Source: an uncultured Collinsella sp. (GTDB lineage: Bacteria > Actinomycetota > Coriobacteriia > Coriobacteriales > Coriobacteriaceae). From it: a stretch of 12,211 bases of DNA. Made by a program: the position numbers and the translations under genes. The stretch lies in assembly GCA_958419975.1 (NCBI GenBank), contig CATZIG010000038.1, positions 1-12,211 on the forward strand, given 5' to 3'. This document shows, in pieces, positions 1 through 6,879 of this stretch. Numbering within the stretch: the stretch's first letter is position 1; every line of letters begins with the position of its first letter. Under the pieces are notes generated by a model. It was not told where the DNA came from. It worked only from the letters and a program-made list of their open reading frames with translations, and ran no database searches.

Positions 1-14
1 TCGTACGTTCTACG

Positions 15-23
15 TGCTAAAAT
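15..23 (+). promoter_or_regulatory. Extended -10 promoter element, mihF operon
   Basis: TGC followed by TAAAAT is an extended -10 box, with the hexamer at 18-23. It would start transcription near position 30, giving a leader of about 38 nt before the mihF ATG. A -35 hexamer at normal spacing would lie before the first base of the window, so only half of the promoter can be judged. This is inferred from motif match alone. A second AT-rich hexamer, TATAAC at 42-47, lacks a partner at proper spacing and is less likely. Confidence 0.4.
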
Positions 24-57
24 GCCAATTATTGAATCAGATATAACCCAACTATTT

Positions 58-62
58 GGAGG
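58..62 (+). promoter_or_regulatory. Ribosome binding site deciding the mihF start
   Basis: GGAGG is followed by a 5-nt gap and then ATG at 68. A longer in-frame reading from TTG at 56 overlaps this site, so it cannot be the real start. Confidence 0.8.
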
Positions 63-67
63 TACGA

Positions 68-376
68 ATGGCACTCCCTCAGCTTACCGATGAGCAGCGC
101 AAGCAGGCTCTTGAGAAGGCTGCTGCCGCACGTCACGCTCGCGCCGAGCTTCGCGAGCAGATCAAGAAGGGCGAGAAGCCCCTCGAGTCCGTGCTCAACT
201 CCGATGACCCCATCGCTTCCCGCATGAAGGTTTCCACCCTCATCGAGTCTCTTCCTGGTTATGGCAAGGCCAAGGCCGCCAAGATCATGGAGGAGCTTGG
301 TATCTCCGCTACCCGTCGCGTCCAGGGCCTCGGCGTCCGTCAGCGCGAGCAGCTCCTCGAGCAGCTGACCAAATAA
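68..376 (+). CDS. mihF: Integration host factor, actinobacterial type (mIHF)
   Basis: This is a 102-residue DNA-binding nucleoid protein. In actinobacteria, mIHF binds and bends DNA and is unrelated in fold to the enterobacterial IHF alpha/beta proteins. The N-terminal half is a charged helical region (about residues 7-40, rich in Lys, Arg, Glu and Ala). It is followed by a helix-turn-helix/HhH-like segment around residues 62-79 that includes LPGYGKAKA, and by the RRVQGLG turn at 83-89, both characteristic of the family. The ATG at 68 is chosen because a GGAGG site sits just before it; no long N-terminal extension like that annotated in some mycobacteria is present. Its TAA is followed immediately by the gmk GTG, and the mihF-gmk-rpoZ order is the usual actinobacterial arrangement. 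No odd residues are seen. Confidence 0.93.
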   Translation: MALPQLTDEQRKQALEKAAAARHARAELREQIKKGEKPLESVLNSDDPIASRMKVSTLIESLPGYGKAKAAKIMEELGISATRRVQGLGVRQREQLLEQLTK

Positions 377-946
377 GTGAGCGCTCAGGATTCCAAGCTC
401 TTTGTGATTTCTGGACCGTCAGGCGCAGGGAAGGGTACGCTCGTCACTCGTGTGCGCGAGCGCCGCTCGAACCTGGGCCTGACGGTTTCGGCTACCACGC
501 GAGCACCACGCAAAGGTGAGGTCGACGGCGTCAACTACTTTTTTCTGACGCGCGAGGAGTTCGACCGCCGCGTGGCAAACGGTGAGTTTGTTGAGTGGGC
601 CGAGGTCCACGGTAACTGCTACGGCACGTTGGTGAGCGAGGTCACATCCAAGCTCGCCTCTGGCGCATCTTTGATTTTGGAGATCGATGTCCAGGGCGCC
701 CTGCAGGTGAAGGAGCGTTTCCCCGAGGCCGTGTTGATCTTTATCAAGCCGCCTTCGCTTGAGGTACTCCGCGAGCGCCTGGTCGGTCGCGGTACCGAGA
801 CGCCTGAGACGATTGAGCTGCGTATGGCAAACGCCGCCGATGAGCGTGCCCTTGCCGACCGCTACGACGACGTCGTGGTTAATGACGATCTCGACCGCGC
901 GACCGATGAGCTCGTTCGCGTTCTCGATATGCATGAAAGGATCTGA
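377..946 (+). CDS. gmk: Guanylate kinase
   Basis: A cytosolic enzyme that phosphorylates GMP to GDP with ATP, an essential step in GTP and dGTP supply and in GMP salvage. The 189-residue length fits the bacterial family (about 190-207). A Walker A loop lies at residues 13-21 (GPSGAGKGT). The GMP-binding part follows, with SATTR at 38-42, GVNYFF at 51-56, and the EW...YGT segment at about 73-84. LEIDVQGA is the conserved second strand, and the RL.GRGTE segment is the lid. The start is GTG at 377, directly after the mihF TAA with zero spacing. It has no strong Shine-Dalgarno sequence of its own, so it is probably translated by coupling to mihF. A long minus-strand open frame over the same DNA is a codon-bias shadow. 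Confidence 0.97.
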   Translation: MSAQDSKLFVISGPSGAGKGTLVTRVRERRSNLGLTVSATTRAPRKGEVDGVNYFFLTREEFDRRVANGEFVEWAEVHGNCYGTLVSEVTSKLASGASLILEIDVQGALQVKERFPEAVLIFIKPPSLEVLRERLVGRGTETPETIELRMANAADERALADRYDDVVVNDDLDRATDELVRVLDMHERI

Positions 947-951
947 GGTCC

Positions 952-1233
952 GTGTCCGTTGTAAAGCCTTGCATTGACGATCTTCTGGAGAAGACCGATC
1001 ACAACCGCTTCCTGCTCGCTTCGCTTGCCTCCAAGCGCGCCTGCGACATTAACAGCATGCTGCGTGGCCAGCACAACCGCGTGCTTGCCGTCCAGGATGT
1101 CGATGACATCACCATCGGGCTTTCCGGTGCCGATACCATTTCGATGGCTATGGACGAGATTGTCGACGGCGACATCTCTTACGACGAGGCCCGTTACGAG
1201 AAGGCGCTCGGCCACAAGGTTGCTGAAGCCTAA
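952..1233 (+). CDS. rpoZ: DNA-directed RNA polymerase subunit omega
   Basis: A 93-residue omega subunit, which helps fold and hold the beta-prime subunit during RNA polymerase assembly. The N-terminal part PCIDDLLEK, followed by NRFLLASLASKRA and then the D.N segment near residue 35, matches the omega core, in which a conserved helix carries the K-R-A motif. The acidic C-terminal tail (EIVDGDISYDEA) is also typical. The start is GTG at 952, five bases after the gmk stop; AAAGGA at 937-942 inside the end of gmk can serve as the ribosome binding site. Position after gmk agrees with the wider actinobacterial and Firmicutes gene order. A competing +2-frame reading over the same bases gives a low-complexity protein and is rejected. 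Confidence 0.93.
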   Translation: MSVVKPCIDDLLEKTDHNRFLLASLASKRACDINSMLRGQHNRVLAVQDVDDITIGLSGADTISMAMDEIVDGDISYDEARYEKALGHKVAEA

Positions 1234-2478
1234 ATGGTGGCTCGCGTCTGCCTGGTCCACTATCACGAGGTTGGACTGAAGGGTAAGAACCGCGCACATT
1301 TTGAGCATATCCTCATGGATAACATCAAGGCGGCCTTGGCCGCCTTTTCCGTGAATGCCGTGTCTCGAATTTCCGGTTATATCCTCGTGACCTTTAACGA
1401 GCATCAGGCCGACGAGGCGGCGCGTGTCATTCGCACCGTTCCCGGCGTTGCCCGTGTGTCTTTGGCGTATCACACCAATCGCGACCCTCAGGAGTACTGT
1501 GCCGCCGCCGTGAAGGCGCTGCGCGAGTTTGGTTCCTTCGATTCGTTTAAGGTGCACGCCAAGCGCTCCAATACCGACTATGAGCTCACCTCGATTGACA
1601 TCAACCGTCAGGTGGGCGAGGTGTTGTGTGAGGCCTTCCCCGATAAAAAGGTTCAAATGCACGACCCCGATGCGATGGTGCACGTACTGGTGGTCCAGGG
1701 TAGCGTTTATGTGTACGCGCGCTCCGAGCGCGGCGTGGGCGGTCTGCCGGTTGGTTCTGCCGGCAAGGTCGTGACGCTGCTGTCATCGGGTATCGATTCT
1801 CCGGTGGCGACCTGGATGCTCGCGCGTCGCGGCGCGGTGTGCGTGCCGGTGCATTTCTCCGGTCGTCCGCAGACGCCCGATACGAGCGAGTATTTGGTGC
1901 AGGACATCATCCGTGCGCTTGAGCCGGGTGTCCAGATCGGCCGCCTGTACGTGGTGCCGTTTGGCGACTGTCAGCGTGAGATTTCGGTCACCTGTCCCAG
2001 CAACCTGCGCGTGATCATGTATCGCCGCATTATGTATTCGGTTGCCGAGCGCATTGCACACATCGAGGGCGCCAAGGCCATCGTGACGGGCGAATCGCTT
2101 GGACAGGTTGCCTCCCAAACGCTTGAGAATATCATGGCCGTTAACGAGGCCGTGAAGATCCCCGTGTTCCGTCCGCTCATCGGTTCGGACAAGCAGGAGA
2201 TTATCGCGCGCGCCGAGGAGATTGGTACGTTCGATATCTCGACTGAGGCCGCTCCCGACTGCTGCACGCTGTTTATGCCGCGTCGTCCCGAGACGCACGC
2301 TAAACTCGATGCCGTGCATGAGGCCTGGGAGTTGTTCGATCACGAGGAGATGATCGAGCGCCTACTCAAGCAGACCGAGTACATCGACTTCGAAAGCAAC
2401 ACGTATAAGGCCCCTAAGACCTTAAAACGCAAACATTCGGAGCTTGCTCCGCGTGAGATTTACCAAGATCACGAGTAA
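1234..2478 (+). CDS. thiI: tRNA 4-thiouridine synthetase ThiI (no rhodanese domain)
   Basis: ThiI activates U8 of tRNA with ATP and replaces its oxygen with sulfur, giving 4-thiouridine; in some bacteria it also feeds sulfur to thiamine thiazole synthesis. The 414 residues show an N-terminal ferredoxin-like region starting HYHEVGLKGKNR, a THUMP RNA-binding domain (about 60-165), and a PP-loop ATP pyrophosphatase domain with its SSGIDSP loop at 184-190. A later conserved APDCCTLFMPRRP stretch also fits. The protein ends soon after this domain, so it lacks the C-terminal rhodanese domain with the persulfide cysteine of the 482-residue E. coli enzyme; it resembles the shorter B. subtilis type, which receives sulfur from a dedicated cysteine desulfurase. 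ATG follows the rpoZ TAA with no gap and no clear Shine-Dalgarno, so translational coupling is likely. A terminator closes the operon after it. Confidence 0.95.
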   Translation: MVARVCLVHYHEVGLKGKNRAHFEHILMDNIKAALAAFSVNAVSRISGYILVTFNEHQADEAARVIRTVPGVARVSLAYHTNRDPQEYCAAAVKALREFGSFDSFKVHAKRSNTDYELTSIDINRQVGEVLCEAFPDKKVQMHDPDAMVHVLVVQGSVYVYARSERGVGGLPVGSAGKVVTLLSSGIDSPVATWMLARRGAVCVPVHFSGRPQTPDTSEYLVQDIIRALEPGVQIGRLYVVPFGDCQREISVTCPSNLRVIMYRRIMYSVAERIAHIEGAKAIVTGESLGQVASQTLENIMAVNEAVKIPVFRPLIGSDKQEIIARAEEIGTFDISTEAAPDCCTLFMPRRPETHAKLDAVHEAWELFDHEEMIERLLKQTEYIDFESNTYKAPKTLKRKHSELAPREIYQDHE

Positions 2479-2488
2479 ATTTGTGCAT

Positions 2489-2521
2489 AGACCGACGATG
2501 CTCTTGCATCGTCGGTCTTTT
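2489..2521 (+). terminator. Intrinsic terminator after thiI
   Basis: A perfect 13-bp stem (2489-2501 with 2506-2518) closes a TCTT loop and ends in a run of four T (2518-2521). It begins 11 nt after the thiI stop and should end the mihF-gmk-rpoZ-thiI transcript. Confidence 0.9.
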
Positions 2522-2691
2522 GCTATCTGGGCATTTTGCGGCTAAGTGTTCATTTGCTGACGTGTGCCTGAATAAATGGACAGATTTGTGCAAGGTTTTG
2601 GTCAGCTTTTGGTTTGACCGCGAAAACCGGTTTTGAAGCATGGCTGTTGCAGGGCTCTTTTCCTGACACGATGTTGTTGGGAGGTTTTGTT
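2522..2691 (+). other. Structured non-coding region upstream of comEA
   Basis: I see no convincing gene in these 170 bases. They hold a 9-bp hairpin (2547-2555 with 2574-2582, one G-T wobble, 18-nt loop). A second, 11-bp hairpin pairs 2594-2599 with 2623-2628 and 2600-2604 with 2615-2619, leaving a 3-nt bulge and a 10-nt loop. A 12-bp perfect DNA palindrome, AAAACCGGTTTT, lies at 2623-2634. The 9-mer ATTTGTGCA at 2584-2592 also occurs at 2479-2487, on the other side of the thiI terminator. A TTGACC box at 2614-2619 resembles a -35 but has no good -10 at 16-18 bp. The comEA promoter is therefore not identified. The region could be an untranslated leader, an operator region or a small dispersed repeat. 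Confidence 0.5.
2679..2684 (+). promoter_or_regulatory. Ribosome binding site deciding the comEA start
   Basis: GGGAGG lies 7 nt before ATG 2692. The same frame is open from TTG at 2614, but that longer reading has no ribosome binding site and crosses the hairpin region. Confidence 0.8.
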
Positions 2692-3405
2692 ATGGCGCAG
2701 CGCGAACAACACGAACGGGTCAAAAAGATGGACCGCTGGGCAGGCAAGCTGCTCGGTCATAAGGCTGTGGTGGTGGCGATATTGGGCGTCATTGCGATGG
2801 CGAGCGGCTTGGCGATGGCGAACCTTGGCGGCGGTGCCGGCGGCGTGTCGTTTGAGCGCACTGATGGTACGGGCTCGTTAGTGGAGCCGGGATCCGGCGA
2901 TGCTTCGAGCGGAAAGACATCCGAAGGCTCTTCGACTAAGGCTTCTGCCGCGGCAGAGGTCTATGTCGATGTCGATGGCGCCGTTGTGTCGCCCGGTGTA
3001 TACAGACTCAAAGATGGGGCACGGGTATCCCAGGCGATCGATGCCGCCGGCGGGCTGGCGCCCGAGGCTGACGTTACGGGGCTTAATCGGGCATCTAAGG
3101 TCACTGATGGACAAAAAATCCATGTTCCAACGGTAGGGGAGCAGCAGGCGTCCATTGCGGAAGTCGGTGTTGATGGTGGGGCTTCCACATCATCGGGCGT
3201 GAGTGGCGCAACAGGCCTAGTAAACATCAATACGGCAAGCGCGGCAGAGCTGCAGACGCTCTCGGGCATCGGTCCCTCCATGGCCCAGTCGATTATCGAT
3301 GAACGGACAAAGAACGGTGCTTTTGCCTCGGTTGACGATCTGATGCGTGTGTCGGGAATCGGCGAGAAGAAGCTTGCCAAAATCAAAGATTGCATCTGCG
3401 TATGA
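2692..3405 (+). CDS. comEA: Competence DNA receptor ComEA (SLBB + helix-hairpin-helix)
   Basis: A 237-residue membrane-anchored protein expected to bind incoming double-stranded DNA outside the membrane and pass it to the ComEC channel. A basic N-terminus (residues 1-24) precedes one transmembrane segment (about 25-45). A Gly/Ser/Thr-rich linker (about 46-88) may span the wall. An SLBB domain (about 90-148, starting VYVDVDGAVVSPGVY) follows, then a second Ser/Gly linker. The C-terminal helix-hairpin-helix DNA-binding domain (about 177-237) carries VNINTASAAELQTLSGIG and the second hairpin VSGIGEKKLAKI. Length and domain order are normal for ComEA. The ATG at 2692 is preferred for its GGGAGG site. 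The last codon overlaps the comEC start as ATGA. It could instead be called a generic helix-hairpin-helix protein, but the comEC partner makes ComEA most likely. Confidence 0.92.
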   Translation: MAQREQHERVKKMDRWAGKLLGHKAVVVAILGVIAMASGLAMANLGGGAGGVSFERTDGTGSLVEPGSGDASSGKTSEGSSTKASAAAEVYVDVDGAVVSPGVYRLKDGARVSQAIDAAGGLAPEADVTGLNRASKVTDGQKIHVPTVGEQQASIAEVGVDGGASTSSGVSGATGLVNINTASAAELQTLSGIGPSMAQSIIDERTKNGAFASVDDLMRVSGIGEKKLAKIKDCICV

Positions 3406-5705
3406 GTGCGACCGAGCGCGAGCGTGTGATGCCTCCGCGGCCCCTGCTTCCGTGGACGATGGCCTTGTGTGCCGGCATGTGCATGAGCTGCGCCTTGGTG
3501 CTCAACGTGGCCGCTGATGCGCTGCTGAGGGAGCGGGCGCCGGCGGTCGGGCTGCTATGGGCCATTCCCGTTGCGGCGGCGGTATTCGTTGTGCTGGCTC
3601 AATCTTGTGCGCGGCTTGCCCCTTTGAAGTGGTGGTTGTATGCCGCGTCCGTCGGTCTCGTGGCGGGAGCGGTCGTCTCGGCGTGCTGGGCTGTGGGTGC
3701 GCTCAGCGCCTCGAAGGCGCTCGGCGGTCGAGCGGCAAGCGGCCTCGAGTTTATCGTGCAGGGCGATCCATCCATAAACGACGACGTGTATTCTTATACC
3801 TGCGAGGCACGCGCGGACGGTAAGAACTTGGCAACGGTTCGCCTATCGTGCGACCGCGAGCTCAAGGTCGGGGCGCACGTGCGTGTTATCGGTCGCGTTT
3901 CACGTTTTGAGAACGATGCGTATGGACGATCGCGCGTGCTCCGAGGCGAGGTATGCAAGGTAAAAGCCGTTCGGATTGTGTCGGACGATGAGGGCTCTCC
4001 GGGGCCGCTGCTTCGGCTGCGAAATGGGCTGCTTGCGTCCATCGCGCCTGCGACCGACCCGGCGCGTGCACTCATAGCCGGTGTCGTCTGCGGTCGTTCG
4101 GCCGAGCTGCGCGCCCAGTCGGCGGGCGATTGGTTTTCGGTGACGGGAACGGCGCATCTTATAGCCGTCTCCGGCAGCCATTTGGCTATCGTGGGGTTTG
4201 TAATCGAGGGTGTATTGCAAAAGACTCGCTGCTCACGTGGTCTTCAGCGGGCGATATTGGCGATAACGCTTGTGGGCTACGCTGTCTTTACGGGCGCGTC
4301 TCCCTCGGCCGTGCGCGCGTGCTGCATGGTGTTCGCGACGCTTGTCGTAAACGGCGCGGGGTGTCGCCGGCACGGACTTTCGGCACTCTTCGTAACCATG
4401 TCCATCTTTGTGCTACTGCGGCCGACGGTGCTGTTCGAGATGGGCTTTCAGCTTTCATGTGCCAGCGTCTTTGCCATTCTGTGCTTTTGCCCCTATGCGA
4501 CCTTCGCTTTGGGTGAGCTGAGTGTGCCATCGGGCGTTGCAAGCATGCTTTCCGTCACGCTGTGCTCGCAACTGGCGACTCTTCCCATTACCATTCCCGC
4601 CTTCGGTACGTTCTCGCTCATTGCTCCGTTGGCAAATGCGGTCATCGGTCCGGTGGTGAGCGTACTGCTTGCTGTGTCCATCGTGCTGGTTCCCTTTTCG
4701 CTCGTGGCACCGTTGCGGACTTGGGCGCTCGTTGTGCCCATGATTGCCGCCCGTTGCGCGCTGTTTTTCGAGCAGCTGTTTGCCGCCGTGCCGGGTGCAT
4801 CCGTGAGCGTGCCGCCCGATAGCATGTGGATTTACCTAGTGCCGTGTTTGCTGGCGGTTCTGCTGGTCTGGTGGCCGCGTCCCCGTGCACGTCCTATGGC
4901 GGTGGGGCTTGCATGCCTGGTGCTCTTGGCTGCGATTCCGTACGTCTACTGGGATCGATTCGCTCCGCCTTCGGTGACGGTGCTCGATGTGGGCCAGGCG
5001 GCTGCGATTCTTATCCGCCAGGGCGGCGTAGTAGCGCTCGTCGACTGCGGGCTCGACGAGCGCGCGGTGGCGGCGTTGGTTCGCAATAACGTGCACCATA
5101 TCGATGCCGTCTTTGTTACGCATTGGGATGAGGACCACTGGGGTGGTCTGCCTGCCGTGCTCGAACAGTTTTCGGTTGGAACGATTGCCGTGGCGGCTGA
5201 TGCGCTGGAGGATGCTCCTGCCGAAGTATTGAACCGACCTGGCGTGGAGTATCGGCAGGTGCGCCGTGGGGATACGGTTGACATCGGCTCATTTTGCGCT
5301 CGCGTGATGTGGCCATTCGAGTCCGTGGATGGCGAGGGAAATGAGGACTCGCTTGTCCTGCTACTCTCTTATGTTCAGGAAGGCAAGGGCCTGCGTATGC
5401 TCCTCACCGGCGATGCCGAGCTCGACCAAGAACGGGAATTCGTGCAGGAGGTGGGGGATATCGATGTACTTAAACTTGGGCATCACGGCTCCAAGGTTTC
5501 AGTCGATGGTGAGTTGCTGGACGTCCTGAAGCCCGAGCTTTCCCTCGCGAGCGCGGGCGAGGGGAATCGATACGGTCATCCGTCCGATGCCTGCATCGAT
5601 GCCGTGAAGGAAGCGGGCGGCGTGTTCGCGTGCACCATCGAACACGGCGACATTACCGTCACGCCGACTGAGAATGGCTTTGCGATGCGATGCCAGCGAC
5701 CGTGA
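3402..5705 (+). CDS. comEC: DNA internalization channel ComEC/Rec2
   Basis: The polytopic inner-membrane protein through which one DNA strand enters during natural transformation. The 767 residues show about three N-terminal membrane segments (to about 95), an OB-like soluble region (about 112-193), then the multi-helix Competence domain. Its conserved AHLIAVSGSHLAI stretch falls at 251-263. A C-terminal metallo-beta-lactamase-like domain (about 524-767) has VLDVGQA, the metal motif HWDEDH at 574-579, LTGDAE at 668-673 and LGHHGSK at 692-698. The metal ligands look intact, consistent with the proposed nuclease role of this domain. The start is ATG 3402, overlapping the comEA stop as ATGA, with no separate Shine-Dalgarno: a coupled pair. 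A TTG four codons upstream is possible but less likely. No frameshift is visible. The comEB dCMP deaminase gene of the B. subtilis operon is absent between the two genes. Confidence 0.95.
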   Translation: MSATERERVMPPRPLLPWTMALCAGMCMSCALVLNVAADALLRERAPAVGLLWAIPVAAAVFVVLAQSCARLAPLKWWLYAASVGLVAGAVVSACWAVGALSASKALGGRAASGLEFIVQGDPSINDDVYSYTCEARADGKNLATVRLSCDRELKVGAHVRVIGRVSRFENDAYGRSRVLRGEVCKVKAVRIVSDDEGSPGPLLRLRNGLLASIAPATDPARALIAGVVCGRSAELRAQSAGDWFSVTGTAHLIAVSGSHLAIVGFVIEGVLQKTRCSRGLQRAILAITLVGYAVFTGASPSAVRACCMVFATLVVNGAGCRRHGLSALFVTMSIFVLLRPTVLFEMGFQLSCASVFAILCFCPYATFALGELSVPSGVASMLSVTLCSQLATLPITIPAFGTFSLIAPLANAVIGPVVSVLLAVSIVLVPFSLVAPLRTWALVVPMIAARCALFFEQLFAAVPGASVSVPPDSMWIYLVPCLLAVLLVWWPRPRARPMAVGLACLVLLAAIPYVYWDRFAPPSVTVLDVGQAAAILIRQGGVVALVDCGLDERAVAALVRNNVHHIDAVFVTHWDEDHWGGLPAVLEQFSVGTIAVAADALEDAPAEVLNRPGVEYRQVRRGDTVDIGSFCARVMWPFESVDGEGNEDSLVLLLSYVQEGKGLRMLLTGDAELDQEREFVQEVGDIDVLKLGHHGSKVSVDGELLDVLKPELSLASAGEGNRYGHPSDACIDAVKEAGGVFACTIEHGDITVTPTENGFAMRCQRP

Positions 5706-5713
5706 CGACGTCG

Positions 5714-5743
5714 TTGGCGTGTGGTGGGCCCCTGGGCTAGAAT
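5714..5743 (+). promoter_or_regulatory. Sigma-70 type promoter for holA
   Basis: TTGGCG at 5714-5719 is followed by an 18-bp spacer and TAGAAT at 5738-5743, in the comEC-holA gap. The expected +1 is near 5750, some 34 nt before the holA ATG. It implies that holA is expressed independently of the competence genes. Confidence 0.6.
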
Positions 5744-5770
5744 GGCACGGAACGAATACGAAGACCTGCG

Positions 5771-5777
5771 GGAGGGG
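5771..5777 (+). promoter_or_regulatory. Ribosome binding site deciding the holA start
   Basis: GGAGGGG lies 6 nt before ATG 5784. A longer in-frame reading from GTG 5721 would begin upstream of the -10 box and is rejected. Confidence 0.8.
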
Positions 5778-5783
5778 AGCGCA

Positions 5784-6746
5784 ATGTCCGAAATCGGTCT
5801 GCTGCCGGCATATCTGATCGTCGGTACCGACGGAGTCAAGCGCGATCACGCCGTCTCGCGTATGAAAGCGCGTCTGGAAAAGACGGGCATGGTCGAGTTC
5901 AACCTCGACGAGCGCGACATGACCAAGGACCCCGATATCGAGTCCATTATCGGATCGCTTAACACCTTTCCGATGGGCAGCGAGTTTCGCCTGGTAATCC
6001 TTGATGGCTGCTCAAAGCTCGCCAAGGCGGTCTCGGAGCCGCTTGTCGAGTATTTGGCGAGTCCCAGCCCCACAACGGTCTGCCTCATCATTGCTGACTC
6101 GCTTGCCAAGAACACGCGCCTGTATAAGGCGATCGCCAAGATCGACAAGAAGGCCGTGATCGATTGCTCCGGCACCAAGCGCTGGGAGCTTCCGCGCCGC
6201 GTGCAGCAGATGGCGACGCAGCACGGCAAGTCGATCTCGACGGCGGCCGCCGAGGAGCTCGTCTCGCGTTCGGGTGAAAACACTCGCATGCTCGATAACG
6301 ACTTGGCTAAGCTTGCCCAGATGGTCGAGGCGCCCCAGATTGAGCTTGCCGACGTTGAGCGCTGGATTGTACGTACGGCCGAGGTTCAACCCTGGGACTT
6401 TCTCAATGCGGTCTCGGCCCGTGACATGCGCCGTTCGCTCGAGCTCTTCAATCTAATGCCCGCCAAGAGCTACGTGTGGACGTACACATTGCTGTGCGGC
6501 CGCATTCGCGAGCTTATCGTTGCCAAGGCACTCGATGCGCGCGGACAGGGTCGTGAGCTGGCCGCAACGCTCAAGCTCCAGTCCTGGCAGGTCAAGAATC
6601 ACCTGACCTGGGCACGTCGCTTTTCGATGGCAGAGCTCGTCGCAGCGCTCGAGGGTGCCGTTGATGTGGAGCTCGCGCTCAAGGGTTCGGCCGATTCTCA
6701 GACCGCGCTTTTGCTCTGGATTACGAACATCTTGAGAAAATCGTGA
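5784..6746 (+). CDS. holA: DNA polymerase III subunit delta
   Basis: The delta subunit of the clamp loader, which opens the beta sliding clamp so that it can be placed on primed DNA. The 320 residues begin SEIGLLPAYLIVGTDGVKRD, corresponding to the first strand and helix of delta domain I. FNLDERD and the region around FRLVILDG (about residues 68-75) match the AAA+-like fold. As usual for delta there is no working Walker A motif. The later VERWIV and WDFLNAVSARDMRRSLELF stretch, the lid and collar helices and the ALLLWITNIL tail are also family-like. The length is close to the usual 330-345. It has its own promoter and ribosome binding site after comEC; the comEC-holA-rpsT order is common in Firmicutes. 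Identification rests on overall pattern and context, because delta sequences are poorly conserved. Confidence 0.9.
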   Translation: MSEIGLLPAYLIVGTDGVKRDHAVSRMKARLEKTGMVEFNLDERDMTKDPDIESIIGSLNTFPMGSEFRLVILDGCSKLAKAVSEPLVEYLASPSPTTVCLIIADSLAKNTRLYKAIAKIDKKAVIDCSGTKRWELPRRVQQMATQHGKSISTAAAEELVSRSGENTRMLDNDLAKLAQMVEAPQIELADVERWIVRTAEVQPWDFLNAVSARDMRRSLELFNLMPAKSYVWTYTLLCGRIRELIVAKALDARGQGRELAATLKLQSWQVKNHLTWARRFSMAELVAALEGAVDVELALKGSADSQTALLLWITNILRKS

Positions 6747-6795
6747 TGATACCTGCCTATTTGACAAATTCGTTCTATCCCTTTGAGGGGGAGCG

Positions 6796-6804
6796 TGCTA
6801 TAGT
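6796..6804 (+). promoter_or_regulatory. Extended -10 promoter of rpsT
   Basis: TGC followed by TATAGT at 6799-6804 is a near-consensus extended -10, placing +1 at about 6810-6812. A perfect TTGACA at 6761-6766 lies 32 bp upstream of the hexamer, too far to be its -35, and nothing at 16-18 bp resembles one. The extended -10 probably acts without a -35. Confidence 0.65.
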
Positions 6805-6809
6805 AGGCG

Positions 6810-6857
6810 CTTGCATGACCTCACCGTGTCTCAGAGGTGTCATACATTTTTTGCAAG
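6810..6857 (+). promoter_or_regulatory. Foldable 5' leader of rpsT mRNA
   Basis: CTTGCA at 6810-6815 is complementary to TGCAAG at 6852-6857. Inside it, ATGACCTC (6815-6822) pairs with GAGGTGTCAT (6834-6843), leaving a 2-nt GT bulge and an 11-nt loop. The outer stem begins at the predicted transcript start and ends 7 nt before the AAAGGA ribosome binding site at 6865-6870. S20 synthesis is autoregulated after transcription in E. coli. Using this fold for similar control here is an inference. Confidence 0.45.
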
Positions 6858-6879
6858 GAACTCGAAAGGAACTCCAGAA

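Noticed and set aside
2614..2691. Longer comEA starting at TTG 2614
   Set aside because: There is no ribosome binding site. The extra residues include a region with hairpin and palindrome structure, whereas ATG 2692 has a good GGGAGG.
5721..5783. Longer holA starting at GTG 5721
   Set aside because: It begins within the promoter spacer, upstream of the -10. ATG 5784 has a strong ribosome binding site and gives the normal delta N-terminus.
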